Shown here: piece after piece, positions 1-13,359 of the stretch
Position numbering within the stretch: the stretch's first letter is position 1
Layout: each line of letters opens with the position of its first letter
Origin: Cardinalis cardinalis
Taxonomy: Eukaryota; Chordata; Aves; Passeriformes; Cardinalidae
DNA: 64,000 bases
Reading direction: 5' to 3'
Assembly (NCBI GenBank): GCA_014549065.1
Contig: JACDOX010000001.1
Location: forward strand, 2,031,918-2,095,917
Translations under genes and position numbers: made by a program
Notes under the pieces: model-generated
Told to the model about the DNA's origin: nothing
Databases searched by the model: none
The model's input: only the letters and a program-made list of their open reading frames with translations

Positions 1-3000
1 TACATATCATTCATTTTTAATGCAGTTCATACCTAGCCTTTTCAAGACAATCTCTTTGAAATGTGTGAGTCCATGGTGTCTTTTTACAAAAACTCATCGT
101 ATTTTGAATCCAAAAATCAATCAGAGGAAACAGACAATTTTGTTGTGTGATGGAGCAGAAGCATATATACAGGGGCAGAGGACTTCCATCATTCTGCAGA
201 CAGTGAGTGCAGGCTGCTGAGTCTTTTGGATCAGCAGANCCTAGAAAAATGGCCTTTTTTCATGAACAAGTAAACAAATCTCATGAACGAATTCCATTTA
301 AACAAACAAGAATTATCATAAACATCATCAAAAATGCATCTAGCTTTCTTAAATGTATTGACTGTAATTGCTAAAACAAACCATTGCAATCTTATTTGTC
401 TTCCAAACTTTTCTTTAGAGATTTGTGATCTATAAAAACNCATTGCATATGAATTCCTGCTTTTTCTTTCTCCAGTTTTCCTCAACCCAAAGAAATAATC
501 ATCCATGTCTCTATGTGTCTTGCACCTTCATAAAATTCTTTAGTTTGTGGGAATACAAAAGACAAAAGACCTTNAATCTTTTCTACAGTTATCTGGACAT
601 TTGCATTCGTTAATGCTCAAAGAGTATTGGGTTATTTATTTTGCTGAATATTACATTACATACACTTTATTACATGTGTACTCAAGTCATCTAACCTTTA
701 TAAGGGTAAATAATTTTTTAAAATGTATACTATATTCCCTTTGGGCATACTGTTATAAAGGTGACTCTTTTATTTTTAATAATTTGCATAGTCATTTAGA
801 AATAATTTTCTGAGCTTAAGTACCTTTCTNTGTAGTACTTTTCTTACATCTGTCTTCTTTAAGTGATTCATATTCTTTACTTTCAAACGAAAAATCTGGA
901 AGTTAATGAATATCAGCTCATCNGTTACTCTTGTTAAACACTTCAAAATATTCCCTCAGAAATTATTCTACTTCCATTAGTAGAAATTTTGAATCCTCAA
1001 TAGAGAAAGAATTATTGTGGCTTTTGAAGATTGCTGCTCTCTGACTTCCTGTAGTGACACTAGACTTGAATATAAAAACTTAAGAAAAATAATAAAATAG
1101 GCAAAATTAACCCAAAGGGAAAAAAAAATAAATGACTGAGCCAAATAACATGAGTAGGACAAAGCCTGTTGACCCACTAGATGCTGGATGTGGAGAGTAG
1201 CTACTGGAGTGTGGTGTTGCTTCCCTCCCCCACCTCAAGCTGCTCTGTGATCTGAGAAATGCTCGTTATCCCTCGGCCTTTATGAACCGCACCTGGGCTG
1301 AGTTCCTCCAGAGCTTGTCAGAAANACAGTCTGTTTCCAGGGACTGCTGCAGTCTAATGAGCTCCTGTTTTTTAACCAACAGCCTTGGAAGCTTATTTTT
1401 CTTGCCTGAATAACAACTCAAATGGAATAACATTTTCGTTATCAAATTTTCAAAGGAAGTTACTGACCTGCATTGCAGCCAGGATGGAAAATCACTTGAA
1501 ACCAAATATCTTGTGACCCTGTAAGCAGCAGTCCTAAGTGAGATCCTTTGAGCTCTCCTGGACCACAGCAGGATGCAACCAGCAACCTCCCTCTGAGNAG
1601 GATGCCTCTGCGAGCTAGTGAGGTCTCCAGTTTGCTACACTTAGACAACCACTGAATGTTGATGGTGGATCCTGGGCTGATACCCTCACTCCTCCAGACT
1701 GAACCCTTCACCCATTAAGAAACAAAGGTGTCCAAAGTGAGTACTTCACAGAACTCGAGGGGAATTTTACACCCCTACCCCAGCCCCNACGTAGATAGTT
1801 TTGGGTTTATTTCATTTTTTTCTGATTTTGGATTTTTGTTTGCTTTTACTCTATGTGCTTTACCACCTAACAAGTAGTAGAGCGAACCTGGACAACAAAC
1901 TTTGTTGTGCTTTCACTTTTATATTAAACCTGTTTTGGCTGATACCTTTACTAGTGATTCTTTAAGTGACCTTAAAGAATGAATTCACCACATGGTCCAG
2001 CTGTTTATTTCTGCTTTGGCAATTTCCTTCTGTATATTAGAGCGTAAATGCCCTGTTAAAAGAATGGCTTTTTCAGTCATTTCTGCTTTGTGATCCTGCT
2101 CAAGTCCTTACTTTTCNAATCTGTTAAAACAGCACCTTAATTAGGAAATCTAAATATTTTCTAGTAAACTTCCTTCTTTAAGATNTACTTCTGACCAGTG
2201 CAATTGTATGTTTCGCCTGAGTGATATAAATCTATGAAAATTGCCTTTTGTGGTTAGAAAAAATAATATGTATGATTGCCACAGATGAGACATTATCAGA
2301 GCAGAAAATTTTCAAATTTCTTAAATCTGTGGTGCTGTTGAAAAACAAAAACATGGCCAGCAGAGTGTATATAATATTTCTCTGGATCATATTNATACTT
2401 GGTATCTCTTCACCTATAATTTTCAGATAAAAGTGTATTATTGTAGACAGAAATCTANGAAGTAGCTCATANTCAGGTATAGGCATCATGACCTGTGAGA
2501 CACTTCATTTGGTAAGTTTTCTTATTGAATAAATACAAAAGATAAANTAAGTCATTATGATATATCTCAAANACAGTGTATAGTCAAACATTATATTACT
2601 GAGCTCCTCCTCATATGATACTCTCCTGAGGTCTAATATAATAATGTTTTAGTCCTGAAGTAAGATGTGAATACATCCTGGACACAAAGTTGTCAGAGGA
2701 ACAGTGGGAATTCCTACAATGTTTGCGCAATTTCAAAATATGACTTAAATTAAGTGGTAAAAATGTAACAAGGAGTGTTCTTGGAGACAGTAGTGTGGCA
2801 TGAATAAGAATATAAGCAGAAAAAACAATAAATTTAAAAGAAACATGAAAGTGGTAATATTTTTAGAAATGTCTGGATTATGACTTTCAAGATCTAGCTG
2901 TANAAGAACATCCTCAACAGGAGATTGTCCAGGGTCCAATACTTCATCAGTCTTGGAAATTACAGTCTTGCACAGGATCAAGCTTTGCTTTATAAAGAAC

Positions 3001-4088
3001 AAGACTCAGTNGGGTTAATAGCTGAAAATTATTGTTGCAGTTCCTACCTGGGTATTATGTACTCCACTTTTGTATTCCAGCAAGCACATCAAACTCCACC
3101 AACCCACTCCAATCATCTTCTAATCTGCTTCCTCAAAGCTTCCTCAGATCTTCCACCAGACCTTTGGAGCAAATACTGCAGGTGTTTAATCTTCACTCTC
3201 CCTGGCACACAAACAGGAGAAGGACTTGGAAAATAGGAAGAAGAGGAGAAAAGCAGTGCTATCATTTGCTTGCAGAGTTCAGAAATGAAACAAAATTGCT
3301 CTAATATTTGGCATTTTTCTGATTCTCTTTCTTTGCTATTTGTTTCCTAGAGGGAACTAGAAGGGCTTTATTAGGAGAAAAAGGCTCANCCTGCTTTTCC
3401 ATCAGCAATTGTTGATTGCTACTCACCAAAAATGTGTGACAAAAAATTAATAAAATGGTTCATCCAGTCAGGATTAAGACGCGGTGCGACATTTGGGGTA
3501 TCTGTTGATAGATCTTTATTTGTTTATAACTGATGCAAAAANATGTCCAAGGTTACAGAGAACCAAGGAATCTTTCACATAATCGTAACTGTAGAACCAT
3601 TTTCCAGGAAAATATGTCCATACTTATAGATTTATTTCCAATCTAAATCCAGAGACTGATTTGAGAAAATGTATATTAGGGTTATTTGAAAGATAAGTAT
3701 GGAAGTAAACCAGAAATTAATGAAGATATAACAGGGTGGAGGAAATTTTCTTTCAGCCTCAGCATTTGCCCTTTTTGAGAACATGTAGCCCCCCATTTGT
3801 TTTTTTTTCCAAAACCAGAATAAGGGTTCCTCAGAACTAAAGAAGAATATTTCTTTTCATCACCTTTTGCTCATAATTTCTGAGATAGAAAAGCAGAGGT
3901 AGCAATGTCCCAGTCACTGCAGCTGCAGATTCAAAAATCTCATTTCAGTAATATTCCTAATTTCACTGCCATGTACATTGCTAAAACATTTTCACATAGA
4001 ACCTTTCCTATTTCCACAGCACTTAATTCCTAATCTGTTATTTAGGTGAATGTATTTTTTTCAAAATAATGTTTTAAAAATTCAGGTG
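1..4088. other. Unique AT-rich noncoding DNA, no gene seen
   Basis: Only short open frames are present, none recognisable, and stops are frequent on both strands. A slightly GC-richer patch at about 1190-1740 carries two overlapping minus-strand frames of about 80 codons. These match nothing I know and lack paired splice signals. I see no repeat family, tRNA-like fold or CpG cluster. Confidence 0.6.
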
Positions 4089-4149
4089 GTTTGTTTTGTT
4101 TGTTGTTTTTTTGGTTTTCTTTTTGTTCTTTTTGTTTTGTTTTGTTTTA
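4089..4149. repeat. T-rich (TTTTG)n-like low-complexity tract
   Basis: About 60 bases consist almost only of T and G on the plus strand, mostly irregular TTTTG and TTTG units. This is an imperfect simple repeat with no flanking element that would make it a retroelement tail. Confidence 0.75.
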
Positions 4150-7100
4150 CTTTCATAATATATATCTTCTCATTGAATCTTCTCTACTAAATTTATATGT
4201 CTCCTGATCTCTGATAGTATAACCTAGAGGTATCTCATGACATGTTTAGGCATATATTTANGCAAATTTGGCCTAACTGGATTTTATTTGAAAACATATT
4301 CAAGATATAGAAATTCATTCCCACCCTATTCTCAGCATGATAAACTGCACTCTTTCAGTGTGTTAAAATGTCTGTTCATTCTGTTAAAATGAGGCTAGGG
4401 TGGAGAGATGGCTTCATGGAAGCATGTAAAACAAATGTCTTAAAAGAGGGAGTAATTCTCAAGACCCAAAAGCATAACTGTGAAAGTCTTCAGGCATTGG
4501 TAATAAAAATGTATGGGTTTTTTGTTTGTTTGTTTGTTTGTTTGTTCTGGGGGTTATTTTTGTGTATTGGGGTTATTTTTCCTTCCACCCTAGATGCACA
4601 AAAGGTTTCAACTATTTTCTCAGCTATTAGATTTTCTTAGACCTTTTTTTTCTTCCATAAGATATGAAAANAGTGAAGGGGAGATGTGGGACTGAGTGAG
4701 AAGAATTGTTTTACTTCTGAGTCTGCTGATGGGAAAAATTGCTGAAAGATNAAGCTTTTAAGAGTATATTTACAATTTTCTCCTCACTTCAAAACAAAGA
4801 CCATTGTCAAGCTTGTCTTGAAGATGTTTAATTGTAGTTTACTTGGTAAAGCCTATAGTAATTCTAAGCTTCTTTTAAAATAATGCTATTTATGTCTAGC
4901 AAGGAAGATCACCAGTCCTGCTAAGGTTCCAGAGCTAATAAACCAATGTTTATTAGATATTTATAGTTTGTTTCAGAGTCATAGTAATTATAAACAACCT
5001 AGAAAATCTGTTATTTGATAAAATATTTACTGAATTTTCTGATATTCTTGGGCAGTTACAATCTCTGTTTTACATCTGCTTAATATGAAGTATGACCAAA
5101 AGTAAAAACTTGAAATTCGGTTCTGTAGAGTATTTTAACTCCTGTTAAAGCTATTTATCACAAAACAAGAAAGAAAAAATTATACCTTTGTGAGTCCACT
5201 TCCTAGTTTTTAGTGTTTCTCCTAGGCTTATAGGCAATTTAAGCCTCATGTATGCTGATAACTTCCTTTGTATATAGATCTTTTGTCTCTGCCTTTCNGA
5301 GGAATTTTGCTCTTCAGAAACCAGTTCTTAGAGCATGCATTGAGGTATAAGGTATCTAGGTTAGCTTCAGGCGCTGAAGAGTGACTAACACTGCCAGCTG
5401 TTTGGCTTTTGGACTAATACTGGCTCCCTGCAAACTANGTGTCAGAGAAATTTCTCTAGATTCTTTACTTGCGCAACATAAATGCCTCGTTAAGCAAGTC
5501 CCATTGTCAGTGATGCCAGAATGGTTCCTTAGGTGGTCATAGTGCACTTTGTTTTGCTCCTCTTGCTCTAAATATATCAGAACACATAAAGTAACTCCCC
5601 CTGTCCATTTGCCCCTCCATCCCCCAAAAAAGGGAAAAGAAAAAAAAAGTAGGAAGCANTTCCAGTGGGAAAAATGCTTGTGCAACCTCTTTTTTTCCAC
5701 GATGCCCAAGGAAAACAAAATTATTTTGCCCTCTTCTTTAAAAGAGAATTCTTCCAATATTTTTAATCTATCTCTTGTCATATTTTAGAGTCATCATCAC
5801 GAAAAGCTCTGATACAGACTTGACATGGAAGAATCTCCTGAAGGCCAGCTGGGATATTATCCTGACTAAATTATGTTTAGTTTTTTGACTAAACATACAT
5901 TTAATCTGCATCTTTGCGACATCTGTTCTCATGACTGCTCTCTATAGCTTCATCACTTTCACACTTTGTTGAATTTCTATCTGGGATTCTACCTGAATGA
6001 CCTTTTCAAAGTCCAGCTAGTGAAAAAGACAGTGGTTCATCAGCTGGAGAGAACACTTCCAGTACACCTTCACACTGGCTCTGTGTTGTTTGTCACACCG
6101 TGGTGCTTAACCTTTAAAACTGTGGGATAGAGTATGGGGATGTCTTCCTGCGTTCTTTGGTTAGTTCCTAACTGATATTAGGCAGAGGCCAGCTGTGAAG
6201 TGCTGAATGAACAGCACAGTGATATAGTAAAGACAGTTTGAGGAGGCTGAGGGCCCTTTGTCACTTATATGACTTTTCTCAGAAGGATATGATCTCCCCT
6301 GCAACTCCCTGNGCTAATGGCAGTGCTAACAAAAAGAACTCTCAGCAAGGCATCATATTCTTTTAATTTTTACCTCCTTTCCAGGGTAATTGTGACTGAA
6401 GCTAGTGACCTTCCCAGCATGCAGCAAAGCATGTTGCTTCAGTCAGAATTTTAGAAAAAAGTGTATAGTATAGGAAAGAAGTACTTTTGTGGAGGTTCAA
6501 TCATGCTGGTGGATGTTGTCACAGTCACTGTTGATGTCAATACAGGTGCAAACCACAGGCATATGCCACCAGCCAAAACAAAGGGAAATTGTGAATCCAT
6601 GCTGTAATTTGATCCTAGATGGAGTGACTTTGCCCAGTGCAGTTTTCAAAGCTAGGAGTAAGAAAAAAAGGCATAGAAAATGTGAAAGCAGTTGTTGACA
6701 GGTGTTTTACAGACAATCAGAAGTTGCTGTGCTGAGTTTGAGAGGAAAAACCTAATGTTTCAGGCAGAAACTGCTTTAAATTTCATTGTGTGGGACACTT
6801 TTGTAAGGTTCCTCCTATATTCAGAGGTAACTGAACATCTTTTGTTGATAAACATCATTGCAACAAGACATCTATTTTTATCATGCAATACTTGCTAAGT
6901 AATTTCATCATTGTGTTAAAAGGCTAGCAAAGAGAAAGGTAAATTATTCAGTGAGTTCATCTTTCAGTCATAAAATTTGGAGTCAAGTTACTTGGAAAAG
7001 CCTGGACATAAGTAATGGCTAGATCCTCTCCCTTTTCTTTCCCTTATTTCCCTTCCCACCCCTCCCCTTCCCTCTCCTGTCCCACTTTTGAATAAAATTC

Positions 7101-8838
7101 ATGTATTTATTTTCAGCTGTGTTATCAGACTGTATCTTCCTCTGCTAACCCCAGCTTTCTGAAATAGCATCTTCAAAACTCTCTTTCTGAAGGCTGAAAT
7201 GAGTCCAATTATTTGCTCNGCAATAACATTTTTNAAATTATTATTATTATTTTGTGACCCAAATTTTCTTAGAGACAAAAAAATTGTTAATGCTTTTTCT
7301 ATGTTCTCCCTGTCACTGGGAGAAAAGCCAAGCCCAGCTGGCCTGTTTTATCCTTTCTTACATTGGATAGAACTACTCTCTGCTTAGTGAGGAGATCTTT
7401 GCCAGTGAGCTGTAGAGCTGTAAGATTATTCTCAGCTTCTGGATGCATCTCAGATACAAAAAACTCATAATACAATTTCATATCCATTCAGATTATTTTT
7501 GAGGTAGGTCTTTGACAGTGCACAGAGCTATATCTCTAACACAGAGACAGTGCCAGACTACCAAGTTAAGTTTAAAAGTGTTAGAAATGTTTGATTGTGA
7601 AAAGTAGCAAATTTATAGAGATGGTTTTATCACTGTTGTTTAGCATCTTAATATATGCTACAATGTAAAATATATTTTTTTTAGGTAGTGATTATTAAAT
7701 AAAATTATATCAATTNTGGAAAACAGTCTCCTCCTTCCACAGAGAGGAGAATCACCTCTATTACTGGTCAAGCACACTAAGGATACTGCTTTTGTATATT
7801 TAAACGCAGAAAAGAAATAATGAGGTCATTTAAGAAGATAAATGTCTCACTAAATGCATTAGANAGCACTTCAGTTTTTATGTAGAGCATAAGCTTAGTC
7901 AATAATATCACCCACAGACACAAATTACGCCATGTGTCACCTGGACTCTTTAGATCTAGTACAACTAATTACTTGGAAGAAGTGCTCTGAGTCTTGCACA
8001 CAGATTTTCAGTTTCAAGCTTTTGAGGACTGAAGACAAACACATAAATGCACAGTTAAACATTTCATGTTCCTTACCAAAGTGCCTGTTTTGGGCTATTA
8101 GNTGCTGAAGTAAACAAAGAAGTGGTTTAAAACTGCAAAAGCAGATTTTCAACAAGTGCAACTTGGCCAAGGTTGATTAATTTAGGTGCAATTTTGGTTT
8201 GCCCATTGCTTGTATGAAGAGTCAATCCTTAGAGTCACTTACACTAATATGGAATCAGGATAGATCCAATAGGTCAACAGCCTTTAGAAGAGGGAGTTAA
8301 TGCTGAAGACACACTCTCATGANGTCCCAGAAACTTTAGGAGTGACATACTCAGCACAGAGCCTGTCAAAGGCANTGTCAAATTCTGTGTTCGTTGCATG
8401 GTCTGTTTCACTGTGTGCCTTAATTTTCTTGGTTTTAAAACATTATATANCTCTACTCTTTTCATCATAGATTAACATTGTTAATAAAACGCATACAATG
8501 TTTAATATTTTTTAAAAAACCCTTAGTGGAGAATCACAAGTCCTGTACTGAACTTTAGCTTACAGTTAAAGGTACTATCTAAAGAAAAATGGCCTGCCAA
8601 AAATTCAGGGNNAATTGATNTTTTTTCCTTTTAAAAATATTTTTAAATTTTGAGACATGTTTCATCAAGTCAAAATGANCTGGTTGAACTATTTTGTGGT
8701 TTTCTGAATTTACACAAATTGTACAGTCAGAAAAAGAAAAATATTTTCAGCGAAACATTCAGTTTGGGTGTTAGTACAAAATGCACTGGAAACAACAGCG
8801 ACATTTGGCTCAAAGGTCTGAACACAGCCTACATCCAT
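4150..8838. other. Unique AT-rich noncoding DNA, no gene seen
   Basis: Apart from the short (GTTT)n at 4521-4546 and an (ATT)n run near 7237-7252, I see nothing but single-copy AT-rich sequence. The frames at 5356-5781 (minus, 141 codons, one N) and elsewhere show no family signature. Clustered unresolved bases occur near 8611-8620. Confidence 0.55.
4521..4546 (+). repeat. (GTTT)n microsatellite
   Basis: About six consecutive GTTT units are visible, following a short T run. A pure tract of this length may be polymorphic. Confidence 0.85.
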
Positions 8839-9470
8839 GTCCTGGTTTCAGCTGGGATAAAATTAATTTTCTTCTTAGTACCTGGTGCAGTGCTGTGGCT
8901 TGAATTTAGTATGAGAATAATTCTGATAATACACTGATGTTTTAGTCGATGCTCAACAGTGTTGACTCTAAGACAAGGACTTTTATAACACCCATGCTCT
9001 GCCAGCAGGCAGGAAGGTATGCAAGAAACCAGGATGGAGCACATCCAGGACAGCTGACCCAAACTGGCCAAAGGGATATTCCATACCCCAGGGCATCATG
9101 CTTGATGTACAATCTGGGGCAGTTACTCATAATGGGACCAATGGACTGGGCNTTGGTCAGCAGGTGGTGAGCAACTGTGTATCACTTATGTTTCCTGGGT
9201 TTTGTTCCTCACTCTCCCTCTCCCTCTCTCTCTCTCTCTCTCCTTTTCATTACAACTACTACTATTTTTGTTGTTATTATGATAATAGTTATCATCATTC
9301 ATGTTTTTAGTTTTATTTGATTTTGCCTGGTTTCAATTCTTAAATTTTTCTTTTCTCAACCCTCGAGGGTTTAATTTTTTTTCTTTCAAATCTTCCCTCC
9401 TGCTGGGTGTGTGTGGGGGGAAATGAGCAGCATGATGTGTTTAGTTTCTGGATGAGGTTTGACTATGATA
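8839..9470 (+). mobile_element. Solo LTR of an avian endogenous retrovirus, degenerate
   Basis: The element starts TGTCCTGGTTTCAGCTGGGA and keeps other landmarks of a common neoavian/songbird LTR. These are the GGACAGCTGACCCAAACTGG block near 9048, a CT/T-rich and ATT-rich middle, and a 3' end that reads GACTATGATA where intact copies have a related sequence ending in CA. No internal retroviral sequence flanks it, so it is a solo LTR left by LTR-LTR recombination. The segment where intact copies have a TATA box reads GATGTACAATC here, so promoter activity is probably lost. No clear target-site duplication is visible. The family name is not assigned because it needs a repeat-library search. 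Identity as an avian LTR is from recognition of the sequence; loss of function is inference. Confidence 0.85.
9211..9243 (+). repeat. (CT)n microsatellite inside the LTR
   Basis: A CT/CCCT run has expanded within the pyrimidine-rich middle of the solo LTR. Other copies of this LTR family have a pyrimidine-rich stretch here, so the expansion is secondary. Confidence 0.85.
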
Positions 9471-9550
9471 GCAGGTGAATGTCTGTGTTTATTTTTTTTC
9501 TTACAATAAGGAAAAAAAATAAAACACAGACATTCACCTACTATCATAGT
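9462..9550. repeat. Near-perfect 39-bp inverted repeat with 10-nt loop
   Basis: Bases 9462-9500 are the reverse complement of 9511-9550, with one mismatch (9472 against 9540) and one extra T in the A/T run. The spacer is 9501-9510. The mismatch is C/A on the plus strand but would be a G-U wobble in a minus-strand transcript. The left arm overlaps the last bases of the solo LTR. The sequence after the right arm (to about 9570) repeats the left-arm start again in direct orientation, with mismatches, so the order is forward, reverse, partial forward. It could be a MITE remnant, a template-switch inverted duplication or a precursor-like hairpin. Confidence 0.9.
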
Positions 9551-12427
9551 AGGTGAAGGCCTGTAAATAANTTGCAATTTGCAAATGCCTTTAACGACTT
9601 GCAAAATATTTTTACAAATATTTAACAGGCTCTCAAACTAGCAGTATTCAAGGCATGGAAGCCTTTATTGTGCCAAAACAATAAGTAGAGAAGTCTAAAT
9701 AAAGTTGCTCGGATTTCATGTTGGATTTGTAGTGTGTTCCTCTTCTGAAAGAGTAATTATTTCAGTAATTGTTTTAAACACTGTAGTGTCACTTAGATAA
9801 ATTGAAATATTTTGAATAATCACCATATGATCCTAGAGTACTTTATTTTAAGACTGGTCCTGTTCCCAGTTCCTAGAATAACAATGTCTCATTGACAGAT
9901 NACTTTGGATGTCCGCACTAGGAAGTTGAACCAAGAATCTGCAGCTACTATGATTAAATATATACACATTTGTTTNGATTTTTCAGCCCAACTATTATCC
10001 CTTGCTCACATGTACTCTCCCTGTTTTGGTTACTATGATGTAATTACCTTACCTCAGAAGCTAAAGAGAAATTCCAAAAGAGATTTGTGATGGAAAGGGA
10101 TAAATCGATTTCCTGAAAATCTTCAGCAATTCTGTAGAAATCATTTATCTTGTTAATGTGACATCTAGGATAGACTTCATGTTTGGCAGTACAAATTTCA
10201 AAGCAATATTCCAAGGTGCCTGAAATGGTTTCAGTAAAACAGACCTCTGTTTTTCCACATCATCCACAGCAAGGAAGCCTCATAGCTCACAGAGTCACTG
10301 CATCGATGTTTGTAAGTCCATTTCCTTAAGTTCTGTTTGCATAGCTTTAGAGAAAGGTTTTTATCAGGCAGGAGGCTGCTTCTGGCCTTGGAGCTGCCAG
10401 TTTTGAGGCCAAATTACTATGGGGAGAAGAGGCATAAGTTTGATAACTCAGTGCCTCCAGTACACTTAGAATTTTACCTGCTTCACCACACCTCATGCAG
10501 ACATCCCTCATATACAACCAAATTCAATTGTGGGACCAGCTCTTCACTGATACCTTAGATTACTTTCAAGTTAATGCTGTATTTTTTCAAGCCATAACAT
10601 CCACTTTATCTCTTTCAGGNGTAAACAAAACAGTATCTGTTCTTCTGCCTATTTAATCAAAGCAGTTTTTCCTTCTTTTCTTCCAAGTCTGGCTAAATTA
10701 ACTGAAATGACCTGCAAGGTTGTTGCTATCTCCAGACTGGATCAGAGAATGTAGGCATTGCACTAGAATCCACTTTAATCCCATTACAGCCATGTCACTC
10801 CTAGGCCTTCATTGTGATTAGACAATTAGATACCAATGGCTTTCTAATGGATTTATTACAAGGTATTAGCTCATGAAAATTCTGCAGTGTTAGCTGCTTG
10901 CCTTTTTGTTATAATGAGAAATGAAACACTGTCACGGGAATCTGTTAATTTAATAGCTTCCATAACAATGTTAGGAGTGGTAGTGGAAGAAATTAAACAT
11001 GATTTGTTGCTGAAGCTAAACCTGCTCCATGATTTGGCCTTGTGGCTATTTGGAGAATCATTTTACCTATTACATAGGCAAAGGTGACTGACCAAACTTT
11101 AAAAGGAATGTGGTTTTTTTGCATCCCCAAGAAAAGTGAGTAGCTGAATGTTGTCACAGTACCTGAAGAATTACTCAGTAGTTTAAGAGTGATGGGAATA
11201 AAGGGGAGGTGTTTTGCTATGGCTTCTGAAAATACTAGCTAGAATTTAACTTATCAGGATGAGATGGGGATTGGTGGCGTCTTACATCTGTGTGCAAGTC
11301 ACTCCTGTTTTGTCACAACAGCCACACTTGCAAAAGTAAGAACCAGGGTGGTGTGAGCTTTCCTCAGAGCATTCATTTGGAGTTGAAAAGTCTCACATCT
11401 TTTGTGTGGGACACCAGAGCATTCCAGCAACTACTTTAAACAATCAAACAGGTAGTTTATTAATTAACAGTAAAATATTTACCTCAAAAAAAAAAATCCT
11501 AATGACATGTATCAGGGAACAAATGGGCTCAGAGCGAGTAGTGGGTAAAATCCTCAAAATGTAGTAATGACTATTCCCTATTTTTTTTTTTTTCATGAGG
11601 CTGGTGGGCAGATGTATATCACAGTAGAACCATTACTCATTTTTCACTCTTGTTGGCAGATGGAGAGGAGCCAAGGACTGAGTATGCCTCTAAGATTTTA
11701 TTACCTAATATTTCCTCTTGCCTGATCCCTGTCAGGCAGCTGTGAGATTCCCTGGATGGCTGATATGTGTGAGTTTGAATGGCTGTGGTCATGACCACAG
11801 ACATTTTGTGCAAAAAGGCTTTCATACTCTAAACCTGTCTCTTGAGTGTTCTTCACAGGCATTTAAAAGAAAAAGGATGATTTAATGTATATTAACATCT
11901 GAACCCAATTAGCTAAGCTAATGAGAAAGGTAAACAGATAAGATATCCAAGAATTCATCCCTTCTCTGGATCTACAAAGCTCTGAGATGTGATGAAACAC
12001 TGAGATTTCCCCATGATTTAAAACAGACTGATTCCTAGGCAGCTTATATTAAAGTGAGGCATACTGACTCAAAGCATTGAATCTTTGCCCTATGTTTTGC
12101 AGATATAACTACCTTGGTGTTTACTTTGCTGCAAGAATTTTGCCAGCATCCACTGCAATAAAAAATGGACTCCTCTGGCTCCTGTGGCCAGTTTCACAAT
12201 TTACAATTTTGAGGAAATTGTACTGTTCCAAGAAGGAGCTAACAATATCTTTTCTTTCTGTTTTTTTAAAGTCTTTTTGTCTCCAGCATATAAATTCTGG
12301 TAGACAAATTCCAACTCTTTGTTTTGGTAATACAAAAATCCTANAATATCAACAATTCAGACAAAATCAGATTTAAAATTATGTAATGTGTGTATGCATA
12401 TANTAGTGTATAAATATAGTGTCTTGA

Positions 12428-12490
12428 AATTAATATTAATGTTTATCTAAATGTCTCTTAAAATTATTATTAACATTTAATCTAAATGTC
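12428..12490. repeat. Imperfect tandem duplication, about 36-bp period
   Basis: The block ending in TCTAAATGTC at 12454 recurs, with changes, ending at 12490. The second copy also contains ACATTTA-ATC-TAAATGT, a perfect 7-bp inverted repeat (12473-12489). It is short AT-rich sequence and probably a replication-slippage product. Confidence 0.55.
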
Positions 12491-12974
12491 AAATGAAATG
12501 AAATAGGGTGATACATTTGAAATGAAATGTTTTGGCATTATCAGACTGAAACAAGAAGGATGAAATGATTAATTTTGACACTTTCCTGTGGAAAATTTCT
12601 TCAAAATTGAAATGTTCACGTACAGCAACTCGATTTCAACAAAACTGAATTTTTGGTGTTGCACAGTGTTCTGCTGAAACATTTTTGAGCAGCTGTAGAT
12701 GGAGCCTGTCTCTGTGTGCGTGTGTCTCTCTGTTTGTAAACTTACCTTTCAGNGAGATGAAGGCTACCAGNCATGTTAAATCCACCATTCACTTTGGAAA
12801 TTGTTCATGAATTATGCAACTTCATCTGAACCCAGAGTCACACTGTGACAAGACAGGGTCAGACCACAGCATGGAATGTTTTGATGTGCGTCCTCCACTA
12901 ACGAGACTCCCACACAGAACTAGCACAAACGTTCTTCCACTTAGAATGATACNAGTATTAGGAATTTTTCCTCC

Positions 12975-13010
12975 AGGAGGTATTTGGTAATTAGGAGGTA
13001 TTTGGTAAAT
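12975..13010 (+). repeat. 18-bp tandem duplication
   Basis: Two adjacent 18-base copies, 12975-12992 and 12993-13010, differ at one position. The unit begins AGGAGGTATTTGG. Confidence 0.85.
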
Positions 13011-13359
13011 ATGCCTGAGCATATTATCCAAATGGAGAATTTGGGAGTTNTGTCATTTTTTAACAGCTTTACTAGAGCATTTATGTGGTAAAATCAAGTA
13101 TGAAAGACTTCTTTTTTGTGATTTNTTATCAATTTAATTTCTTAATATGGATGATCGCTGGTGGTGCTTCTTATTATGGCACTTATTTTGCATTGCAACA
13201 CAAAAGGATACCACTTTTCCAAATATAAACCCATCAAGATAACGAAAGACGTTGCAGGAATGACTTTACAACCTAAGTCAGACAAAAATCACATTTGTAA
13301 GCTGCAAAAGTAAACATGAGGAGTGTATGTGGATCAAATAAAGAAATCTGCGCCCATGT

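Noticed and set aside
1266..1711. Two overlapping minus-strand frames with a GCAG|GTCAGT donor-like site
   Set aside because: No matching acceptor, no recognisable protein sequence and several N positions; more likely chance.
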